Origin: CAWINY01 sp963837635
Lineage (GTDB): Bacteria; Acidobacteriota; Terriglobia; Terriglobales; Acidobacteriaceae
Assembly (NCBI GenBank): GCA_963837635.1
Contig: CAWINY010000003.1
Span: 62,001-126,000 of the forward strand
Reading direction: 5' to 3'
Length of the DNA stretch: 64,000 nucleotides
Both the position numbers and the translations under genes were made by a program. Shown in pieces: positions 48,614 to 55,102 of this stretch. Below the pieces are notes generated by a model. That model worked only from the letters and a program-made list of their open reading frames with translations, was not told the DNA's origin and ran no database searches. How positions within the stretch are numbered: the stretch's first letter is position 1; every line of letters starts with the position of its first letter.

Positions 48614-49423
48614 GTGTTTCCGCAGCTCTTCCATCTCGGGGGTTTCGCTGTTCCGACATACGGGGTGCTGGTCGCCACCGGGGTCATGTTGGGCATGTAC
48701 ATTGCCGCCCGGTTGTCAGAGCGCCAGGGGCAGGATCCGGAGAAGGCTTGGAACCTGGGCATTCTGGCCATCCTGTGCGCCGTGGTGGGGGCCAAGCTGC
48801 TGCTCATCATCAACGACTGGAGCTGGTATTCCGGCCATCCGGGCGAGATCTTTTCGCTCTCCACCTTGCAGGCCGGAGGCGTCTTCTATGGCGGCCTGAT
48901 TGCCGCCATCGCGGTTTCCGTCTGGTATATCCGGCGCAATCAATTGCCGGTTCTGCGCACCTGTGACGCCTTCGCGCCCGGGCTCTCTGTGGGACACGCC
49001 ATCGGCCGCCTCGGGTGCTTTGCAGCGGGGTGCTGTTACGGCAAACCGACCGACCTCCCCTGGGGCGTGAAGTTCACCAATCCGCTGGCTCAGTATTACT
49101 CAGGAACGCCGCTGGGCGTGCACCTGCACCCTACCCAGCTGTACGAATCCGCCGCCGAGCTGATTAACTTCTTCATACTGCTCACGCTGTTTCGCCACAA
49201 GAAGTTCGAAGGCCAAGTGATCGGCGCTTACATGTTCCTCTACGGCGTGGAGCGCTTCCTGATCGAATTCGTGCGCGGCGACCCGGAGCGCGGTTCGGTC
49301 TTCGGAGGCCTGATGACCGGCACCCAGTTCATCTCCATCCTTATGGTCTTCGCCGGCGGGTTGATCTGGCTGTGGAGGAGACCCATCCTGAAGCCAGCCG
49401 TAGTCGCCCGCGCCACCCGCTAA
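48614..49423 (+). CDS. lgt: Prolipoprotein diacylglyceryl transferase
   Basis: 269 residues, seven hydrophobic segments. It transfers the diacylglyceryl group to the lipobox cysteine of prolipoproteins at the inner membrane. Diagnostic residues are HAIGRLGCFAAGCCYGKPT (the Lgt signature with the catalytic Arg), VPTYGVLVATGVMLGMYIA near the N-terminus, LHPTQLYESAAELINFFIL, and the RFLIEFVRGD motif. The start is GTG 48614 (reads MFPQLFHL). Confidence 0.96.
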   Translation: MFPQLFHLGGFAVPTYGVLVATGVMLGMYIAARLSERQGQDPEKAWNLGILAILCAVVGAKLLLIINDWSWYSGHPGEIFSLSTLQAGGVFYGGLIAAIAVSVWYIRRNQLPVLRTCDAFAPGLSVGHAIGRLGCFAAGCCYGKPTDLPWGVKFTNPLAQYYSGTPLGVHLHPTQLYESAAELINFFILLTLFRHKKFEGQVIGAYMFLYGVERFLIEFVRGDPERGSVFGGLMTGTQFISILMVFAGGLIWLWRRPILKPAVVARATR

Positions 49424-49646
49424 TGCTTTCACCGCAAAGGACGCGGAGAACGCAGAGGAAGAGCGCGGAGGAAATCCAAAGCGAAGCCGCTAAAGCGCGA
49501 AGAAACGAGCGCGCACGACCGGACCATCACGACACGAGCACACCTGTTCTCATCATTGTTTGTTCCTTAGCGCCTTCGCGCCTTCGCGTTGAGAGCGTAC
49601 CCTCCTGCGGTGAGAAGGTATTCTCGTCTTCTATAATTCCGCATTC
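49424..49646. repeat. Intergenic repeat (CGCAAAGGACGCGGAGAACGCAGAGG type)
   Basis: TTTCACCGCAAAGGACGCGG (49430 on) and CAAAGCGAAGCCGCTAAAGC, followed by the mirrored TTAGCGCCTTCGCGCCTTCG and CTCCTGCGGTGAGAAGG near 49605. It is the same kind of inverted repeat as 34056-34122 and 47927-48025. Confidence 0.65.
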
Positions 49647-50690
49647 ATGGCGCAAGCGTTTCCCATCACGTTCCAAGCAGTCTCCCAGGACGCCGGCAAG
49701 CGGCTCGACCAGTTTCTGACAGGGTCGATCCCGGATGTCAGCCGCGCGCGCGTACAGCAACTGATTGAGCAGGAGCAGGTCCTCGTGAACGGGGCGGTGG
49801 CCAAGCCTTCGCTGAAGTTGCGCGGCGGCGAGCGGGTGGAGGTGCTGGGCCCGGCGCGAGTGGAGCCCTTGCGTGCCGTTCCGGAAGAGATTGTGCTCGA
49901 TGTGGTGTACGAGGATGAGGACTTGGCGGTGATCAACAAACCAGCCGGCATGATGGTCCACGCCGGCGCCGGGGCCACCGAAGACGCCCGCAACCGCGGC
50001 ACGCTGGTCAATGCGCTGTTGCATCGCTTCGGCATGCTGTCGGGAGTTGGCGGCGAGCTGCGCCCGGGCATCGTGCATCGGTTGGACCGTAACACCAGCG
50101 GCTTGATTCTGGTAGCCAAGAACGACTTTGCCCACCGCAAACTGGGCACGCAATTCTCATCGCGGGGGGTGAAGAAAATCTATCTGGCACTGGTGCACGG
50201 CTGGCCGAAGAAGGCGGCCGGAACCATCAATGCGCCCATTAGTCGGGACGCGGTGCGCCGCACGCGTATGACCACGCGCCGCAGCGGCGGACGCGAGGCC
50301 ATCAGCCACTATAAGGTCGTGGAGCAGTTCGAGTCGCCCTATGGCAAGTTCGCGCTGCTGGAAGTCCGCATCGACACCGGCCGCACTCACCAGATTCGCG
50401 TTCATCTCTCTTCCATCGGGCATCCCGTGGTGGGCGACGCGCTCTACGGCGCGCCGCACCGGATCGAGGTTTCACCCTCTGCGCGCCGCACGGGTCCACC
50501 ACCCTTTCGCGAAGCGAAGGGTGTAGAGGGCGCCGCGTCCTGTTTGTCACCGATCTCCTTGCCACGCAACTTTCTGCATGCAGCGTCGATATCGTTCGCT
50601 CATCCGCGCACGGGAGCACCTTTGTCGTTTTCAACACCGCTGCCGCCGGATCTGCAGGAGTTTCTGGGGCTTCTGCGAACAAGCCGCTAA
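49647..50690 (+). CDS. RluD-type 23S rRNA pseudouridine synthase, with in-frame insert
   Basis: 347 residues. An S4 RNA-binding domain at the N-terminus (RLDQFLTGSIPDVSRARVQQ, VNGAVAKPSLKLRGGERVEV) is followed by the catalytic domain with GIVHRLDRNTSGLILVAK (catalytic Asp in HRLDRNTSG), LEVRIDTGRTHQIRVHLSSI and GHPVVGDALYGAP. Between LYGAPHRIE and RNFLHAASISFAHPRTGAPL there are about 30 residues (VSPSARRTGPPPFREAKGVE and on) containing a hairpin-forming repeat (50501-50522), where relatives have a shorter link. It modifies uridines of 23S rRNA such as those of helix 69; the exact position is an inference. Confidence 0.92.
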   Translation: MAQAFPITFQAVSQDAGKRLDQFLTGSIPDVSRARVQQLIEQEQVLVNGAVAKPSLKLRGGERVEVLGPARVEPLRAVPEEIVLDVVYEDEDLAVINKPAGMMVHAGAGATEDARNRGTLVNALLHRFGMLSGVGGELRPGIVHRLDRNTSGLILVAKNDFAHRKLGTQFSSRGVKKIYLALVHGWPKKAAGTINAPISRDAVRRTRMTTRRSGGREAISHYKVVEQFESPYGKFALLEVRIDTGRTHQIRVHLSSIGHPVVGDALYGAPHRIEVSPSARRTGPPPFREAKGVEGAASCLSPISLPRNFLHAASISFAHPRTGAPLSFSTPLPPDLQEFLGLLRTSR

Positions 50691-50734
50691 TCGCTGAGAA
50701 TTGACTGCGCTCCTCCGGGTAAAAGATCACACTA

Positions 50735-50770
50735 CCCACATCTGCCAAAACCGGGCGGATGTGGGGCACC
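50735..50770. repeat. Half copy of the CCCACATCTGCC palindrome
   Basis: CCCACATCTGCC, AAAACC, GGGCGGATGTGGGGCACC. It differs by one base from the copy at 45220-45255 and lies in the same position relative to the preceding plus-strand gene, just after the stop. Confidence 0.85.
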
Positions 50771-50865
50771 TTCAACGGTTCCGCTTAATGGCTGAATAGC
50801 TTCCAACTAATGGTAATTGCCTATCCTGCTGCCCCGGCGCAGGCGGCTATAATGAAAGCAAGCGC

Positions 50866-52002
50866 ATGAAGAAGTATTTATTTGCACTCTGTCTGGTGCT
50901 GATGCCCGCGAGCTGGGCGCAGACCCAAGCTTTGCCCGACGCACCCTCGGCCACCCTGCCCAAGAAACTTTCGCGGCCACCAGCCGATCAAGCCGCGACG
51001 CCGGTTCCGCCAGCACCCACATTGGAGCCTCCTGAAGGTGCGTCGCCACTCGGAAGAACGGCAGCCGCTCCGCCGGCATCGTCCGCTCGGCAGACCGCCG
51101 CAAGCACGCCACCCCCCGTAGCCCCGGCCGCGCGCGAGACCACGCCACCGGATGACGAGCCGATTACCACCATCGTCAAGCGGGTGGACGAAGTGAACGT
51201 CATCTTCACCGTGACCGACAAGCATGGGCACTTCATCAAAGACATGAAGCGCGAGGACTTCAAGGTGCTGGACAACAATCAGCCTGCGCAGTCCATCCGG
51301 GGCTTCAGCGCCGAAACCAACCTGCCGCTGCGCGTGGGCCTGCTGGTCGACGCCAGCAACTCGGTGCGCGACCGCTTCCGCTTCGAGCAGGAGTCCGCCA
51401 TCGAGTTCCTGAATCAGGTGATCCGTCCACGCTCGGACCGCGCCTTTGTCATCGGCTTTGATACCACCCCAGAAGTCACCCAGGACTTCACCGACAGCAA
51501 TGAGGCTCTGTCCCGCGGCGTCCGCATGCTGCGACCGGGCGGGGGAACGGCGCTCTACGATGCCGTTTATTACGCCTGTCGCGACAAGCTGATGAAGACC
51601 CAAGAGCAAGGCTCGGTGCGCCGCGCCATCATCTTGCTCAGCGACGGCGAAGATAACCAGAGCCGGGTCACGCGCGAGGAGGCCATCGAAATGGCCCAGC
51701 GCGCCGAGGTCATTGTCTACGCCATCAGCACCAACATCAGTGGCGTAAAGATGCGCGGCGACAAAGTGCTGGAGCGCATCGCTGACGCAACCGGCGGCCA
51801 AGCCTTCTTTCCCTACAAACTGGGCGATATGCCAGCCGACTTCTCCCAGATCCAGAATGAGCTGCGCAGCCAGTACGCCTTGGCCTACAAGCCCATGGAT
51901 CTCTCGCCGAACGGCCAGTACCACAGCATCGAGATCCTGGCGGAAAACCACAAGAACTATAGAGTGCGCGCCCGCAAGGGCTACTACGCGCCGAAACAAT
52001 GA
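50866..52002 (+). CDS. VWFA-related acidobacterial exported protein
   Basis: 378 residues. The signal peptide MKKYLFALCLVLMPASWAQT is followed by a long Pro/Ala-rich linker (residues about 25-100). Next comes DEVNVIFTVTDKHGHFIKDM and REDFKVLDNNQPAQSIRGFS, the N-terminal part of the VWFA-related family known mainly from Acidobacteria. The von Willebrand A domain follows, with the metal-binding MIDAS start VGLLVDASNSVRDRF (D-x-S-x-S), GGGTALYDAVYYACRDK and IILLSDGEDNQ. It ends RVRARKGYYAPKQ. It probably mediates adhesion or protein-protein contact outside the cytoplasm. Confidence 0.9.
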   Translation: MKKYLFALCLVLMPASWAQTQALPDAPSATLPKKLSRPPADQAATPVPPAPTLEPPEGASPLGRTAAAPPASSARQTAASTPPPVAPAARETTPPDDEPITTIVKRVDEVNVIFTVTDKHGHFIKDMKREDFKVLDNNQPAQSIRGFSAETNLPLRVGLLVDASNSVRDRFRFEQESAIEFLNQVIRPRSDRAFVIGFDTTPEVTQDFTDSNEALSRGVRMLRPGGGTALYDAVYYACRDKLMKTQEQGSVRRAIILLSDGEDNQSRVTREEAIEMAQRAEVIVYAISTNISGVKMRGDKVLERIADATGGQAFFPYKLGDMPADFSQIQNELRSQYALAYKPMDLSPNGQYHSIEILAENHKNYRVRARKGYYAPKQ

Positions 52003-52289
52003 AGCAGTGATTAGTGATTGGTGACTAGGCTAGTGGCTTAGAACGACTGCTAAGAAATTGTCATCGCCCGCACTTGGTTTTCCGCCCCGCGTTTTTTGCG
52101 TGTCGGGTGGGTGCGGAGTCGAAGGACCTCGCGTTTCTTGGAGTCCGCCTGTATGCTGCTCATCAGCGCGCTGGAGGTCAGCCTTCCCTAGGACCGGACC
52201 CCTCGTACTTTTAACCTGTTGCTACCCCGTTACCTGTTTCGAAAGCGGGCTTTGTGCTACCATCGGCGGGTTCTTACAGGAGGAGCATT
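52003..52289. other. Spacer upstream of the YtxH gene
   Basis: About 285 bases with no gene. A good ribosome binding site (AGGAGG) at about 52278 precedes the next start. TTAGTGATTGGTGACTAGGC right after 52002 resembles the TTAGTCGTTGGT-type repeat. Confidence 0.4.
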
Positions 52290-52592
52290 ATGGCGGAAGA
52301 TAACGGTAGCAATGGGTTCCTGTGGTTCCTGGCGGGTCTAGGTTTGGGTGCGCTGGTCGGCGTGTTGTATGCGCCCAAGGCGGGCACCGAGACGCGGGAG
52401 ATGATCCGCGGCAAAGCGGAAGAAGGCCGGGAGTTTGTCGTCACCCGGGCGCGAGACGTGCGGCAGCAGGCGAACGAGGTCATCGACCGCGGGCGCGGGG
52501 TCATGGACCAGCAGAAGGAACAGTTCCGCTCCGCGGTGGATGCCTTCAAGTCGAGCTATCACGAGGCGACCAGTACCGACCCGCAGGCATAA
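52290..52592 (+). CDS. YtxH-domain protein
   Basis: 100 residues from ATG 52290, with AGGAGG upstream. The glycine-rich membrane helix LWFLAGLGLGALVGVLYAPK and KAGTETREMIRGKAEEG are the YtxH signature; the rest is a charged helix (VTRARDVRQQANEVIDRGRG). YtxH-type proteins are small membrane-anchored helical proteins linked to stress. The 52717 gene, also membrane-anchored and coiled, follows in the same direction. Confidence 0.85.
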   Translation: MAEDNGSNGFLWFLAGLGLGALVGVLYAPKAGTETREMIRGKAEEGREFVVTRARDVRQQANEVIDRGRGVMDQQKEQFRSAVDAFKSSYHEATSTDPQA

Positions 52593-52716
52593 AACAGACC
52601 CACCCTGGCAGGGGCACTGCGACGCTTCCCAAGAACGCACAAATTCCGCGTTTGCGGGCTTTGGGGCGCCGGGTAGAAACCCCGGGCCGGCGCAATCAAC
52701 GCCGATGGGAGTTTCA

Positions 52717-53517
52717 ATGGACCCAGCACAATACTGGTTAATGATTCTTGTCGTGGTGGCGGCCGCGGCGGTGGTGGTGCAAATGATTGCCCTGATCGCG
52801 ATCGCCGTCGCCGCCAAACGCACCGGTGAGCGCGTCCGCGCGCTCTCACAGGAATTCGAAACCCGCGGCTTGCCGCTGCTGGAGTCGCTGCGGGCCGTGT
52901 TGACCGAGACCAAGCCGAAGCTGGATCTGGTGTTGGTGAACCTGTCGGAAAATACCAGCAAGGTCAAGCCGCTGCTAGAGTCGCTGCAGACCACGCTGAC
53001 CGAGACCAAGCCGAGGCTGGACTTGGTGTTGGAGAACCTGTGGGAAAATACCAACGAGGTCAGGCCGCTGCTGAAGTCGCTGCAGACCACGCTGACCGAG
53101 ACAAAACCGAAGCTGAACCTTGTGTTGGATAACCTTGCGGAAACCACCAGCAAGGGCAAGCCGCTACTGGAGTCGGCGCAGGCCACGCTGGCCGAGGCAA
53201 GGCCGAAGCTGAACCTTGTGCTGGATAACCTGTCGCAAACCACCAGCAAGGTCAACGGGCAGGTAGAGAAGCTCGAGACCAACTTCGAACCGCTGCTGGA
53301 GCGTGTCAGGCTTCAGACGGTCCGCGCCGATGAACTGATCACGCGCACCATGGATCGCATCGATTTTGTCTCGCAGTTAGTCGAACGCGGGGTAAAAGCT
53401 CCGGCCACTCGTGCCAACGGCATATGGCAGGGACTCAGCGCGGGGCTCAGCGTGCTCTTTGGCAAGCGTGCTGCCAATGGGGGCAACCCGTCGCCCAAGG
53501 ACAAGATGTTCATCTAG
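52717..53517 (+). CDS. Membrane-anchored coiled protein with four 32-residue repeats
   Basis: 266 residues from ATG 52717, preceded by GGGAG. One membrane helix (YWLMILVVVAAAAVVVQMIA) is followed by a cytoplasmic or periplasmic helical rod. The rod has four tandem repeats of 32 residues, each like PLLESLQTTLTETKPKLDLV followed by LxNLxENTSKVK. The DNA also repeats with a 96-base period (about 52870-53255), so recent duplication is likely. The end (DELITRTMDRIDFVSQLVER) is also helical. It resembles DUF948/apolipophorin-like amphipathic rods, but no family is firmly recognised. It follows the YtxH gene. Confidence 0.78.
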   Translation: MDPAQYWLMILVVVAAAAVVVQMIALIAIAVAAKRTGERVRALSQEFETRGLPLLESLRAVLTETKPKLDLVLVNLSENTSKVKPLLESLQTTLTETKPRLDLVLENLWENTNEVRPLLKSLQTTLTETKPKLNLVLDNLAETTSKGKPLLESAQATLAEARPKLNLVLDNLSQTTSKVNGQVEKLETNFEPLLERVRLQTVRADELITRTMDRIDFVSQLVERGVKAPATRANGIWQGLSAGLSVLFGKRAANGGNPSPKDKMFI

Positions 53518-53542
53518 CTGCGGGCAATGACTTAGCGAAACG

Positions 53543-53571
53543 GGCCTCCTCGGTGGGGAGGCCATTCTTTT
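53543..53571 (+). terminator. Intrinsic terminator after the repeat-rod gene
   Basis: GGCCTCC (53543-53549), 7-base loop, GGAGGCC (53557-53563), followed by ATTCTTTT. Confidence 0.85.
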
Positions 53572-53575
53572 GAAT

Positions 53576-53956
53576 TCAACGAGAAGACGCCGGGACGCGA
53601 AGAAAAGAATGACATGAAATTACGTTACCTTCGCGCCCAGATTTTCTGTTTGCGGTGGTGAAGTCCCGCAAAGCGGTGTCGATTGATACCGCTGCGAAGC
53701 CTTGGCTCAGGCTCACCAGAGGCCTCTCGCTGGCGCCGGGCTTGCGCCACTGGACGATGTTGTAAACGTACATCGCAATGCAAAACAGGTTCGCCGGGAT
53801 AAAACCCGTCTGGGCGGTGCGCAGCCCGATGTAGCAGATGACCGCGCTGTTCGCCCCGGCCACCACCCATCCCTGCCACAAGCGGCGGCCGACCATTACG
53901 GTCGAAAGCACCGTTAACAGACACGAGAGATAGTCGAGCCGGAACATTGTCTCCAT
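53576..53956 (-). CDS. Small membrane protein, PnuC-like in appearance
   Basis: 126 residues with three hydrophobic segments: LDYLSCLLTVLSTVMVGRRL, GWVVAGANSAVICYIGLRTA and IPANLFCIAMYVYNIVQWRK. This is the layout of short uncharacterised membrane proteins distantly similar to nicotinamide-riboside transporters. The last 40 residues (ASERPLVSLSQGFAAVSIDT and on) are not hydrophobic, and the final stretch reads through repeat-like sequence (GAAGACGCCGGGACGCG). The start is ATG 53956. The function cannot be stated. Confidence 0.65.
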   Translation of the reverse strand: METMFRLDYLSCLLTVLSTVMVGRRLWQGWVVAGANSAVICYIGLRTAQTGFIPANLFCIAMYVYNIVQWRKPGASERPLVSLSQGFAAVSIDTALRDFTTANRKSGREGNVISCHSFLRVPASSR

Positions 53957-54141
53957 GAATACAGCACGGCTCGTGGATTGGGTATTCGCATGTTCTCGTA
54001 TTCTGTGACCAGGAAAACCCGAGCCGGCTAAAGTCCAGGTCTCGACCAGATCTGAGGGGTTTCACGTAGCTGCGCCCGGTAGCTACACCGTTCGCTCCGG
54101 GTTGCCGGTAAGATCCAAACTTATCCAAACTTAGGGGCTGG

Positions 54142-54777
54142 CTACTTCTGCGTGACCGTCACGGTATGGTCGCCCACCGTGGCCAAGTCGATGCGCTCGG
54201 GCAGCTTAAAGGTGCTGTCCATGCCGACGCCGGGGTACTTCGGGCTGAGATATCGTTCCACGAAGAACTGGAGCGCGGCACGAGGCACGTTCATGCCGTC
54301 GATTGATACCGCATCGACATGTACCCGGCCCATACCGCCGCTGCCGCTGGCGTGCGCCGTGGTAGCTACGTCGTGCACGCCGCTGAAGAGCATCAGCAAA
54401 GGATTGGAGTTGCGCCTGCCCGCGGTAATGGCGTCGAAATCGACCCGCGTCGTGCTGTCGATCACGCCGGGCCGGCCAATAAGATTGACATGGCTAACGC
54501 CCTTGGGTAGCTGCACACGACCTGAATTGAGGTAGGCGTTGATCTCGCTCTCCCGCAGCGTCGTGGGCGTCTGGTCCGGAGGATTGCGCTTGGCGTTTTC
54601 CTTGATGTGGTTGAGCTTCTCTTCGCCGCTGCTGGCGGCCTGCTGGTACATGGCCTCGGTCGATGAGGCGGACGGACGGGACTGCATCCCTAGCAAGCGA
54701 TTGGCGCCGAGGAGACCGGCGAGTGCCAGGGTGATAGTTAGCACGATGGAGAAGAAAGAGCGTCGCGGTGAAGGCAT
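54142..54777 (-). CDS. Exported or membrane-anchored protein of unknown function
   Basis: 211 residues with an N-terminal membrane helix (FFSIVLTITLALAGLLGANR). The soluble part reads LNHIKENAKRNPPDQTPTTL, ESEINAYLNSGRVQLPKGVS, TRVDFDAITAGRRNSNPLLM and VDAVSIDGMNVPRAALQFFV, ending DLATVGDHTVTVTQK. The pattern (E-x-E-I-N-A-Y-L, a beta-rich middle, and FVERYLSPKYPGVGMDSTFK) recurs in exported acidobacterial proteins as far as I recall. No enzymatic motif. Confidence 0.7.
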   Translation of the reverse strand: MPSPRRSFFSIVLTITLALAGLLGANRLLGMQSRPSASSTEAMYQQAASSGEEKLNHIKENAKRNPPDQTPTTLRESEINAYLNSGRVQLPKGVSHVNLIGRPGVIDSTTRVDFDAITAGRRNSNPLLMLFSGVHDVATTAHASGSGGMGRVHVDAVSIDGMNVPRAALQFFVERYLSPKYPGVGMDSTFKLPERIDLATVGDHTVTVTQK

Positions 54778-55102
54778 AGCTCGCTTAAGTAAAACACAGA
54801 GGCGTGGCCAAGGTCGCGTCCCATGATGTTTGCCACTGATTAACGCTGATCAACGCTGATTGTGTCGGAACTCGAGTTGTCATCTTGAGTGACGCATGGG
54901 CCCTTCATTCCACCGATGAATGAACATTACGGCCAAGGGCGCCGGTGGATTTGTCATTCCGAGCGCCCGGTCTTGGCGGGAGGAATCCGCAGTTTCACCC
55001 AAGTCAGCCAAAATACAGATTCCTCACTTCGCCCGGAATGACAAATTCGGATTCTGATCAGCGTTCATCGGCGTAATCAGCGGCGACTTGATCTGCACCC
55101 TC
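54778..55102. repeat. Intergenic region with a GTCATTCC inverted-repeat element
   Basis: ATTTGTCATTCC (54949-54960) and GGAATGACAAAT (55035-55046) form a perfect 12-bp outer stem. Inside, GAGGAATCcG and CAGATTCCTC form a second. The flanks carry GATTAACGCTGATCAACGCTG (about 54838) and GATCAGCGTTCATCGGCG (about 55057). No gene. Confidence 0.7.
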
